A DNA stretch of 13,626 nt, taken from the NCBI GenBank assembly GCA_031261945.1, contig JAISIQ010000188.1:1-13626 (forward strand). Reading direction: 5' to 3'. The DNA comes from Methanobrevibacter sp. (lineage in GTDB: Archaea > Methanobacteriota > Methanobacteria > Methanobacteriales > Methanobacteriaceae). The notes beneath the pieces were generated by a model. The model searched no databases and had not been told where the DNA came from. It was given only the letters and a program-made list of their open reading frames with translations. Below, piece by piece: positions 1 through 7,935 of the stretch; positions within the stretch are counted from its first letter, which is position 1; every line of letters begins with the position of its first letter. The position numbers and the translations under genes are program-made.

Positions 1-3000
1 TATAAAGAGTTTGTAAAACCATTTAAATTGATTGATAATAATTTATTTAGATTTAAATTATATGAAACATCTGAAAATATTGTTTTACTTGGTGATTTCC
101 ATCATATTATCTGTGATGGTTATTCATTAAATTTATTCCTTAATGACATTCAAAATTCTTATGAAAACAATCCACAAACATTAGAAAAGAAAGATGGATT
201 TGATTTAGCTTTAAAAGAGGAAAGATTTATTAATAGCTCAATATTTAATGAAGCAGAAAATTATTTCAAGGATAATTTCTCATCATTTGATGGGGAACAA
301 GTTATAGCTCCTGATTTAAATGGAGATGAACTTAAAGGAGATGTTGAATCTAAATCAATAGCAATATCTAAAAGTAATATTGAAGAATTTTCTAAAAATA
401 AAAATATTAGTTTAAATAATTTATTTTTATCTGCAACTGTAAATGCAATAAGTAAAATTACATATAATAAGGATATATTAGTTTTTACACTATTTAATGG
501 CCGTGATGATATAAATTATCTTAATACATTTGCAATGATGGTTAAATCACTCCCATTTTTCTTTAAACTTAACAGTGACTCTAATATTCATGATTACTTA
601 AAGGATATAGAAAATAACTATTTCAACTTAATTAAATATAATTCTTATCCTTTAACAGACCTTATGAGTGAATTTGATATTAAACCTGATTTTATTTTCT
701 CATATCAAGGTAAAATAATAGATGATCTTAGATTTGAAGGAAAACCAGTAGATCTTAAATTCTTGGACTTAGATACTACAAAAGCTAAATTGTCTATTGC
801 TGTAGAAGAGAGTGATGATAGCTTTATTTTATCATCTGAATTTAATAATGCTTTATATAGTGATGATCTAATATTTAATATTTTAAATTCTATTAAATCT
901 GTTTTATATCAAATAATTCTTTTAGATAATAACAATAATAGTAGTAATAGTAGTAGTAATAATAATAGCAACAGTAATAATAATAGTAATAGCAATAATG
1001 GTAATAATAGTACTAATAGTAATGATAGCAATAATAGTATTAGTGTTAATAATAAAATTACCTCTAAGATATCTGATATTAATATTTTAAACTCTTGGAG
1101 TGAGGGTTTAAGTGAAACTACTTTATCTCTTCCTCCAAAACAGCTTCCTCAAATTCAGCTTCCTCCAAAACAGCTATTAAATAAAGTATTTGAAGATGCT
1201 GTAGATTTAAATGAGGACAAAATAGCTTTAATTGCTGAAGATGGTGAATTTACATTTGATATGTTAAATAAAAAAGCTAATAAAATAGCAAATAGCTTAA
1301 TTAAAAGAGGGGTGGGTGTTGAAGATAGAATTGTGGTTATGCTTAATCGTAATAGTAATCTAATTGCTACATTATTTGGTATTATTAAAGCTGGAGCTGT
1401 TTACATTCCAGTTGATCCAGAATATCCTTCTGATAGAATAGAACATATTATTCAAGATAGTGAAGCTAAATTTTTAATAACAACTCCTGAATTTAAAGAT
1501 AAAGTTGATATTGATGCTAAATTAGATGTTTCTCTTTTATTAAGTGGAAATGATGATTTTAATCCAGATTTAGATTCTAAACTTAGTGGAGATAATTTAG
1601 CTTATATAATTTATACCTCTGGCTCTACTGGTCTTCCTAAGGGAGTTAAAATTACCCATAAAAGCATATGTAATTATATTTATCCAGATAAATCTAATTT
1701 ATTTATTTATAACTTATCTAAATATTCCAAAAGGTTATTATCTATTATAACTGTTGCATTTGACCCATCTCTTCAAGATATTTTAGGTTCTATTTGTAAT
1801 GGAGTTAGTCTTGTTTTTGCAGGCGATACAGCTTCTAAAAATCCATTAGAACTATCTGAATTATTTAAGTTAGATGTAGATGCTTTTAGTATAACTCCAG
1901 CTCGTTTAATGCAGTATTTAGAGTTTGATGGGATTAAAGAAGGTTTAAGTCATTGTAAGGTTTTATCTATTGGTGGTGAAGCATATTCCTTCAAATTACA
2001 TGAAGAAATAAGAAAATGTAGTGATGTAAAGGTTTATAATTTGTATGGACCTACTGAAATTACAATAGCTTCTAATGGAAAGGAAATCATTGGTAATGAG
2101 GAGACTATAACAATAGGTAAACCTTTATTTAATGTTTATGAACTTATTCTTGACATAGATAATAATCCATTACCTCAAGGCTTTGTAGGAGAGTTAGCAG
2201 TTGGTGGTTTAGGTGTATCTCCAGGATATCTTAATCGTGATGATTTAAATCGTGAAAAATTCATTAAAATCAATGGGAACACTTATTATAAAACTGGAGA
2301 TTTCTCTAAATTAGAGAAAAATGGAGAATATTCTGTATTTGGAAGAATTGACAATCAAATTAAACTTAGAGGACTTAGAATTGAAATTGGTGAAATTGAA
2401 AGTAAAATAAATAAATATAATGATGTGAAATCCTCTGTTGTTATGGTTAAAACCATTAATTCCCAAGAACATCTATGTGCATATTTTACCTCAGATATTA
2501 ATGTTGACACTAATGACTTAAAAAATGAAATTACTAAGTCTTTAACTCCATATATGGTTCCATCATTATTTATTCAAGTTGATGAGTTTCCAAAAACTCC
2601 TAATGGTAAAATTGATACTAAAGCTCTTCCTACTCCAACTTTAGATAATTTAAAAACTTCAGAATATCTTGCTCCAACAAATGAAGTTGAAGAATTATTC
2701 TCCAAGATATTTAAAGATATTTTAAGCTTAGAAAGAGTCAGTATAACAGATAGCTTCTTTGATTTAGGTGGAACTTCCTTGCTTGCAACTAAAGTTGTTG
2801 TAGATGGAGTTAAAAATGGATATAATATATCTTATGAAGATGTTTTTAATTTTAAAACTCCTCAAAAAATAGCCTCATCAATTACAGGTAATGATAGCTC
2901 AGTTAATGATAGAGAAGATAAAGAATTTAATAGTGAAGTTAAAAGTAATATAAATAGCCTTATTAGTCAAAATAATGAAGTTTTACTTAATAAATTCGAT

Positions 3001-4146
3001 GAAATACTTAAAATTCCAAATATTGAAGATTTTAATACTAATGACCTTGAAGGCTTAGGAAATATCTTATTAACTGGCAGTACTGGATTTTTAGGTATTC
3101 ACATATTACAAGAATTCTTAGAAAATGAAGATGGTGAGGTTTATTGTTTAATTAGATCTAAATCAAATTCTAACACTGAAAATAGGCTAAAAGCATTACT
3201 ATTTTATTATTTCAACAACTCTTATGAAGAATTATTTAATTCAAGAATCCATGTAATTGAAGGAGATGTTACAGAAAGTGTAGACTTTGATAAATGTCTT
3301 GATTATCCAATTGACACAGTAATCAATGCAGCCGCTAATGTAAAACATTTCTCTCAAGGAAGTGATATAGAAAACATTAACATTGGTGGTGCGATTAATG
3401 CTGTAGACTTTGCACTTAAAATAAATGCTAAATTGATTCATATTTCAACTGTAAGTGTTGCAGGATTTACTGGTGATGATGATTCGTTGCTAGGTGCTAA
3501 ATATGATGAGAGTATGTTCTTCATAGGTCAAAATCTTGAGAATAAATATGTAAATAGTAAATTTAAAGCTGAAGAAGTTGTATTAAATGCTATTTTAAAA
3601 GATAACTTAAATGCTAAGATAATGAGAGTTGGGAATCTAATGGCAAGAGATAAAGATAGTGAATTCCAAATAAATTTCAATACAAATTCATTTATCAATG
3701 TTTTAAAGTCTTATGCAATTATTGGAGGTATTCCATTTAAATCTCTTAATGATCCGGTTGAATTTACACCAATTGACACTACTGCAAGGGCAATATTGCT
3801 TTTATCTAAAACTCCACGAGATTATGTAATGTTCCACCCTTATAATAATCATATTGTGAAAACTGGAGATGTTATTCAAGTTATTAATGAATTAGGATTT
3901 AATATAAAGGCTTTAAAATCTGCTGAGTTTAATAATTATCTTTTAAATACTATGGAAGATGAATCAAATGCAGTTAAGATATCTGGAATTGTTTCAATGT
4001 TAAATGATGAAGATATTCCAATTGAAGGTTCTAATGATTATACAACTGAATTTTTATATTATTTAGGATTTAATTGGCATATTATCACTGATGAGTATTT
4101 ATATGCTTTTATTAAGTATCTTAAAGAATTTAATTTCTTTGATTAA
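1..4146 (+). CDS. Non-ribosomal peptide synthetase, C(partial)-A-T-R, 5' end outside window
   Basis: The reading frame is open from base 1, so the protein starts upstream; 1381 codons are visible (residue 1 = first codon of the window). Domains in order: the condensation domain lacks its N-terminus but keeps the catalytic HHIICDG at 100-120 and FSYQG near 700. An Asn/Ser-rich linker follows. The adenylation domain has YTSGSTGLPKG (1612-1644), FDPSLQD (1759-1779), NLYGPTE (2038-2058), YYKTGD (2284-2301) and the C-terminal NGKID with Lys at 2608-2610. The thiolation domain has DLGGTS, whose Ser (2776-2778) is the phosphopantetheine site. The reductase domain, from about residue 1015, has LLTGSTGFLG with the NAD(P)H-binding glycines (3076-3096), the YVNSK catalytic Tyr/Lys (3547-3561) and RVGNLMARD. 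It would add one amino acid and release the thioester reductively. No thioesterase or epimerase is present. Further modules may lie upstream. Domain calls are firm; the product is unknown. Confidence 0.96.
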   Translation, partial: YKEFVKPFKLIDNNLFRFKLYETSENIVLLGDFHHIICDGYSLNLFLNDIQNSYENNPQTLEKKDGFDLALKEERFINSSIFNEAENYFKDNFSSFDGEQVIAPDLNGDELKGDVESKSIAISKSNIEEFSKNKNISLNNLFLSATVNAISKITYNKDILVFTLFNGRDDINYLNTFAMMVKSLPFFFKLNSDSNIHDYLKDIENNYFNLIKYNSYPLTDLMSEFDIKPDFIFSYQGKIIDDLRFEGKPVDLKFLDLDTTKAKLSIAVEESDDSFILSSEFNNALYSDDLIFNILNSIKSVLYQIILLDNNNNSSNSSSNNNSNSNNNSNSNNGNNSTNSNDSNNSISVNNKITSKISDINILNSWSEGLSETTLSLPPKQLPQIQLPPKQLLNKVFEDAVDLNEDKIALIAEDGEFTFDMLNKKANKIANSLIKRGVGVEDRIVVMLNRNSNLIATLFGIIKAGAVYIPVDPEYPSDRIEHIIQDSEAKFLITTPEFKDKVDIDAKLDVSLLLSGNDDFNPDLDSKLSGDNLAYIIYTSGSTGLPKGVKITHKSICNYIYPDKSNLFIYNLSKYSKRLLSIITVAFDPSLQDILGSICNGVSLVFAGDTASKNPLELSELFKLDVDAFSITPARLMQYLEFDGIKEGLSHCKVLSIGGEAYSFKLHEEIRKCSDVKVYNLYGPTEITIASNGKEIIGNEETITIGKPLFNVYELILDIDNNPLPQGFVGELAVGGLGVSPGYLNRDDLNREKFIKINGNTYYKTGDFSKLEKNGEYSVFGRIDNQIKLRGLRIEIGEIESKINKYNDVKSSVVMVKTINSQEHLCAYFTSDINVDTNDLKNEITKSLTPYMVPSLFIQVDEFPKTPNGKIDTKALPTPTLDNLKTSEYLAPTNEVEELFSKIFKDILSLERVSITDSFFDLGGTSLLATKVVVDGVKNGYNISYEDVFNFKTPQKIASSITGNDSSVNDREDKEFNSEVKSNINSLISQNNEVLLNKFDEILKIPNIEDFNTNDLEGLGNILLTGSTGFLGIHILQEFLENEDGEVYCLIRSKSNSNTENRLKALLFYYFNNSYEELFNSRIHVIEGDVTESVDFDKCLDYPIDTVINAAANVKHFSQGSDIENINIGGAINAVDFALKINAKLIHISTVSVAGFTGDDDSLLGAKYDESMFFIGQNLENKYVNSKFKAEEVVLNAILKDNLNAKIMRVGNLMARDKDSEFQINFNTNSFINVLKSYAIIGGIPFKSLNDPVEFTPIDTTARAILLLSKTPRDYVMFHPYNNHIVKTGDVIQVINELGFNIKALKSAEFNNYLLNTMEDESNAVKISGIVSMLNDEDIPIEGSNDYTTEFLYYLGFNWHIITDEYLYAFIKYLKEFNFFD
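928..1053 (+). repeat. AAT/AGT trinucleotide microsatellite encoding an Asn/Ser linker
   Basis: About 42 codons are almost all AAT, AAC, AGT or AGC, giving a run of Asn and Ser with single Gly, Thr, Asp, Ile and Val. It sits exactly at the junction between the end of the condensation domain and the start of the adenylation domain, so it is likely a flexible inter-domain linker. Slippage in units of three would change its length without breaking the frame. Confidence 0.9.
1129..1176 (+). repeat. 18-bp direct repeat encoding LPPKQL twice
   Basis: CTTCCTCCAAAACAGCT is repeated at 1129-1145 and 1159-1175, 30 bp apart and in frame. It gives two LPPKQL peptides just before the adenylation domain. 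NRPS C-A junctions often carry one proline-rich segment here; the second copy looks like a small in-frame duplication. Confidence 0.85.
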
Positions 4147-4149
4147 GTA

Positions 4150-4214
4150 AATTATCTAGTTTAAGTAAATTATCTAATATTTAATTGAATTATCTAATTT
4201 AAATGAATTATCTA
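4150..4214 (+). repeat. Four iterated AATTATCTA elements upstream of the MFS gene
   Basis: AATTATCTA occurs at 4150-4158, 4168-4176, 4188-4196 and 4206-4214, with start-to-start spacings of 18, 20 and 18 bp. The flanks (TTTAA and ATATTTAATTG) also alternate, so the array reads as two copies of a roughly 38-bp unit. It fills most of the spacer between the NRPS stop and the MFS start. It may be a set of protein-binding sites or a simple sequence duplication. Confidence 0.75.
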
Positions 4215-4258
4215 AATATTTAATTGTTATAAAGGATGAAAAAAAAGGATGGAAAATT

Positions 4259-5824
4259 ATGAATATCAATAAAAGAAAAGGAACGTACAAATGGGGTTCA
4301 GCTATTGTTGCATGTATCGCTGTATTTATAATAGTTTTAGACATGTCTGCAATGAATGTAGCTATTACAGAATTAGTAACAGATTTAAATACTAAATTAA
4401 CTACAATTCAAGCTATAATAGCATTATACTCCCTTATAATAGCTTCATTTATGCTTATTGGAAGTAAGCTTCAAGATGTCATTGGAAGGAGAAAATCATT
4501 CTTAGCAGGAAGTGTTATCTATGGTATTGGGACATTAATCGCTTCAACAAGTTTTGATCCGTTAATGTTACTTTTAGGATGGGCTATTTTTGAAGGAATT
4601 GGAGCAGCATTAATGCTTCCAGCTACTACAACTATTATTGGTACATCTTACAATGGAAAAGATAAAATAATAGCTTTTGGAATTTGGGGAGGTATAGGTG
4701 CTATGGGTTCAGCTATTGGACCTATTTTTGGAGGTTTTTTCACAACATACCTTTCATGGAGAATGATTTTTGGAAGTGAGTTCTTAATAGTGCTTATAAT
4801 TCTTTTCTTTAGCTATTACATCACATCATCAAAACCTACTATTAAGTGGAGAGACTTTGATTATATTGGGGCTATTTTATCAGTGATATCTCTTGTTACT
4901 CTCGTATTTGGACTTCTTCTAATCAATAGCCCAAGTACTTGGTCTATTGCTCCATTTGTAATAGCTATTGGACTTATATTATTTGTTGTATTCTTACTTT
5001 GGCAGAGACACCTCATTAAAAACAATAAACAACCTTTATCTGATATTTATATACTGAAAAATAAGATTTTTAGTATGGGAATTGTAACTGCAATAATCCA
5101 ACAAATTCCTCTTGCAGGATACTTATTTATCATGCCTGTGTTCTTGCAACAAGTTACTCATTTAGATGCTTTTACAACAGGTTTGGTTTTACTTCCTTCA
5201 TCACTTGTTATAATGGTATTATCATTACTTGGAGCTAAAATATCTAAATTTATTCATCCAAAATACATGTTAATTATTGGATTTTTAATCACTGCCTGTG
5301 GAACCTTCTTATTAAGTGGAAAATTCTATATGAATATGGACCCATGGAGTATTGTCCCATATACTATGATATTTGGAGCAGGAGTTGGATTGATTCTATC
5401 ACAACTTACTAATTACATATTGTCAGCTATTGATGAGTCTAAAAGCTCAGATGCTGCAGGATTACTTAATACATTTAGAAATTTAGGATATTCTGTTGGA
5501 ACTGCATTTATTGGTGTTTTACTCATTATCAGTATTTTTGGAGGGCTCACTGCTTCTATTGCTCAAACTGATTTTGGAACTAGTCTTACAAATGATGAAA
5601 TACACACTAAAATATTCAATTACTTTGAAAAAATGCAAACCAATAGCTCAACTGAACTTCCAAGCAATATAGCTGAAGATTCATCTTTTATTTTAAATAA
5701 TACTATAAATATAAGTATGAAATGGATATTTGAGATATTAACAATACTGTCGATTGTTGGTGCTATTTTCAGTTGTTTTATTCCTAAAAGAAAGGTTTTA
5801 GAATCATCTGTTCCTATAGCTTAA
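4259..5824 (+). CDS. MFS drug/H+ antiporter, 14-TM DHA2 (EmrB/QacA-like)
   Basis: The 521-residue hydrophobic protein has the length and pattern of the 14-helix DHA2 family, proton-driven exporters of drugs and lipophilic compounds in the cytoplasmic membrane. Visible family motifs are LDMSAMNVAIT in helix 1 (from residue 27), the loop motif GSKLQDVIGRRK (residues 68-79) and the antiporter motif ending GPIFGG in helix 5 (around 147-159), followed by SWRMIF. A loop of about 45 residues precedes the last helix (around 5570-5700). ATG at 4259 is preceded by AAGGATGG (4246-4252 region) at suitable spacing; the nearby ATGs at 4236 and 4249 are out of frame and short. It lies 112 bp after the NRPS, so export of, or immunity to, the peptide is a reasonable guess, but the substrate cannot be read from sequence. 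Confidence 0.93.
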   Translation: MNINKRKGTYKWGSAIVACIAVFIIVLDMSAMNVAITELVTDLNTKLTTIQAIIALYSLIIASFMLIGSKLQDVIGRRKSFLAGSVIYGIGTLIASTSFDPLMLLLGWAIFEGIGAALMLPATTTIIGTSYNGKDKIIAFGIWGGIGAMGSAIGPIFGGFFTTYLSWRMIFGSEFLIVLIILFFSYYITSSKPTIKWRDFDYIGAILSVISLVTLVFGLLLINSPSTWSIAPFVIAIGLILFVVFLLWQRHLIKNNKQPLSDIYILKNKIFSMGIVTAIIQQIPLAGYLFIMPVFLQQVTHLDAFTTGLVLLPSSLVIMVLSLLGAKISKFIHPKYMLIIGFLITACGTFLLSGKFYMNMDPWSIVPYTMIFGAGVGLILSQLTNYILSAIDESKSSDAAGLLNTFRNLGYSVGTAFIGVLLIISIFGGLTASIAQTDFGTSLTNDEIHTKIFNYFEKMQTNSSTELPSNIAEDSSFILNNTINISMKWIFEILTILSIVGAIFSCFIPKRKVLESSVPIA

Positions 5825-5854
5825 CTTTAATACTTATTTAATACTTCTTTAATA

Positions 5855-5882
5855 TTTTTTTAATAATCTTTTAATAATTTTT
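5855..5882 (+). terminator. Oligo-T tracts after the MFS gene
   Basis: T7 at 5855-5861, T4 at 5869-5872 and T5 at 5878-5882 begin about 30 bp after the stop codon. Archaeal RNA polymerase terminates at such T runs on the non-template strand without needing a hairpin. The background is AT-rich, so this is suggestive only. Confidence 0.5.
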
Positions 5883-5915
5883 CAAGAAGTCTTTAATATT
5901 TATTAATATTTATTC

Positions 5916-5952
5916 AATATTCTTTAAAATTATTTAATATTCTTTAAAATTA
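5916..5952 (+). repeat. 17-bp direct repeat, 20-bp period, upstream of the MATE gene
   Basis: AATATTCTTTAAAATTA is present at 5916-5932 and again at 5936-5952. The second copy ends 27 bp before the MATE start codon, the region where a promoter or operator would lie. A ribosome binding site AAAGGT (5966-5971) follows it. Confidence 0.7.
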
Positions 5953-5979
5953 ATTAAATTTAATTAAAGGTAAAAAAAC

Positions 5980-7767
5980 ATGTTTGAGAGAAATTATAAT
6001 TTGCTGAACTTGAAATTTAAGGAATTTTTCCTGCCTACTTTGCTTTTAGCAGCTTCTTTAAATGTTAGTGCTATTTGTGATACTTTAATCATTGGAAATA
6101 TTTTAGGATCTAATGCATTAGCTGCAACAGTGCTCTGTGCTCCCATAATGACAATTATAACAGCTATTGAAATGACTTTAGGTTTTGGAGGCTCAACAAT
6201 AGCAACAATTGCAAAAGCAGACCGCAAAATTGAAAGATCAAAGGAAATATTCACTATTTCTATTATTTCACTACTTATTATAGGTGTTTTAATAGCTGTT
6301 TTTGGAACTATCTTTTTAAAACCTTTATCTAACTTACTTGTTGTTGGAAACCAAAGTTTATTTTCTTTAGTCAGTAGTTACCTTCAATTTTTATTATTAG
6401 GTGCTCCTTTAATGTTACTTCCTTTAGGATTCAGCTATTTTATCCGTGCTGAGGGAAAACCTAACACTGCAACATTTGTTTTTATAATAGCTAATATTGT
6501 AAATGTTTTATTTGATTTTATTCTCATAGGATTCTTTAAAATGGGAATAGCCGGCGGAAGTTTATCTACAGTTATTGGTTATGCCGTAGGAATGTTATTA
6601 GTTGTTAAATATTTAATATCTCCAGGCAGAGTTACTAAATTCACTTCTAAGCTGAAAAATAAGTTTGAAATAGTAAAAGAAATTGTTATATCTGGATTAT
6701 CTCCAGCATCTGGACAAATATTCATGTTTTTAAAAATATTTCTTATTAACTCATTAGTATTGCTTGTTTTAGGTAATTCTGGAGCTGTTGCCATGTCTTT
6801 ATGTTATGATATGCTTTTAATAGTTTCAATAGTAATAGCCGGAGTTTGTGAATCATTTTCTCCTATGATAGCTGTTCTTTTTAAAGAAAAAGATAATAAT
6901 GGAGTTAAATTCATAATGAAAAAGTCATTTAAATTAGCTATTGGCTTTTCTGTAATATTCACAGTATTTTTATTAATATTCCCAAATATAATTACTCACA
7001 TATATGGTATAACATCCCCCAATGATATTTTAGTCTCTGTTAATGCTTTAAGAATATTTGCACTTTCATTTGCAGGTGTAAGTTTTAGTTTCCTCATGCT
7101 TTTTTATTATCAAACTATTGCAGAAAACAAATTATCACTTTTAATTTCAGTTTGTGAAGGATTGCTATTTATAGTTCCTTTAGCTTATTTACTTAGCTAT
7201 TTACTTGGAGGATTTGGATTATGGCTATCATTTATAGTAACAGAAGTTTTAACAGCTATTTTAATATTCATTTCAATAAAAAGAATTTCTAAAAAATCAA
7301 ATTATAAAAATAAAGGACTATTACTATTAGATCAAGAAAAAAACATTATATCCTTTGATTTAACACTTAAAGGATCATGTGATGAAGTAATAAACATATC
7401 AAAGGATTTAATTAAATTCTCAAAAGAAAATGGATTAGATGATAAAACTTCAATGTATTTAGGACTTGCTGTTGAGGAAATGGCAATTAATACCATTAAT
7501 TATAATGCTCTTAATAGTTTCAATTTAGATTTAATCGATATTTTAATAAAAATTACAAAAGAAGAGATTATATTTTCATTTAAAGACTCAGGAATTGAGT
7601 TTGACCCTACACTTACAGAAGTAATGGAATCTAATGAAGATAATGTGAACAATGAAGAAAATATAAATCAATTTACCAATATTGATGTTTTAAAAAAAAT
7701 ATCAAATAATATTTCATATGTAAGAATTTTAGGATTAAATAGTACTTTAATTAATATTTCAAGATAA
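5980..7767 (+). CDS. MATE-family multidrug exporter fused to an RsbW-like ATPase domain
   Basis: 595 residues. The first 440 or so form a MATE (NorM/DinF-type) exporter with about 12 hydrophobic helices; the early DTLIIGN and later GAPLMLLPLGF and GGSLSTVIGYA stretches fit the family. After a Lys-rich stretch (around residues 439-446) comes a soluble domain of about 145 residues resembling HATPase_c/RsbW anti-sigma kinases: an N-box GLAVEEMAIN with Glu500 and Asn504, and a G1-box KDSGIEFDP with Asp536 and Gly538. The second glycine of the usual DxGxG is Glu540 and no G2-box is obvious, so ATP binding is uncertain. Typical MATE proteins end near 450 residues, so the tail is extra. Start: ATG at 5980 with AAAGGT eight bases upstream. 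Near an NRPS it may export the peptide, perhaps gated by a regulatory partner (inference). Confidence 0.88.
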   Translation: MFERNYNLLNLKFKEFFLPTLLLAASLNVSAICDTLIIGNILGSNALAATVLCAPIMTIITAIEMTLGFGGSTIATIAKADRKIERSKEIFTISIISLLIIGVLIAVFGTIFLKPLSNLLVVGNQSLFSLVSSYLQFLLLGAPLMLLPLGFSYFIRAEGKPNTATFVFIIANIVNVLFDFILIGFFKMGIAGGSLSTVIGYAVGMLLVVKYLISPGRVTKFTSKLKNKFEIVKEIVISGLSPASGQIFMFLKIFLINSLVLLVLGNSGAVAMSLCYDMLLIVSIVIAGVCESFSPMIAVLFKEKDNNGVKFIMKKSFKLAIGFSVIFTVFLLIFPNIITHIYGITSPNDILVSVNALRIFALSFAGVSFSFLMLFYYQTIAENKLSLLISVCEGLLFIVPLAYLLSYLLGGFGLWLSFIVTEVLTAILIFISIKRISKKSNYKNKGLLLLDQEKNIISFDLTLKGSCDEVINISKDLIKFSKENGLDDKTSMYLGLAVEEMAINTINYNALNSFNLDLIDILIKITKEEIIFSFKDSGIEFDPTLTEVMESNEDNVNNEENINQFTNIDVLKKISNNISYVRILGLNSTLINISR

Positions 7768-7772
7768 TGTAA

Positions 7773-7810
7773 CAAATATTCTAATTTCAAATATTCTAAT
7801 TTGAATATTT
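7773..7810 (+). repeat. 15-bp perfect tandem duplication ending in an 8-bp hairpin
   Basis: CAAATATTCTAATTT occurs twice back to back (7773-7787 and 7788-7802). It is followed by GAATATTT (7803-7810), which pairs with AAATATTC at 7789-7796 across the 6-base loop TAATTT. It starts 6 bp after the MATE stop codon and is followed by nine A then TTTT. It could form a 3' RNA stem. Confidence 0.75.
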
Positions 7811-7840
7811 AAAAAAAAATTTTAATAATAAAAACACTAA

Positions 7841-7856
7841 AAACATTTATTTATTA
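7841..7856 (+). promoter_or_regulatory. Possible BRE/TATA element for the flavoprotein gene
   Basis: AAACATTTATTTATTA resembles the methanogen purine-rich BRE followed by a TTTATATA-like box. It lies about 80 bp before the TTG start, implying a leader of roughly 55 nt. In a spacer this AT-rich the match is weak evidence. Confidence 0.3.
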
Positions 7857-7935
7857 TTAAACTTTATTAAATTTTATTATTTTTTATTTAATTATTATTT
7901 ATTTCATTAAATTTAAAGAAAAGGGAAGTGTTGAT

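Noticed and set aside
4150..4214. CRISPR array
   Set aside because: The repeat is only 9 bp, spacers are 9-11 bp and near-identical to each other, and there are no cas genes.
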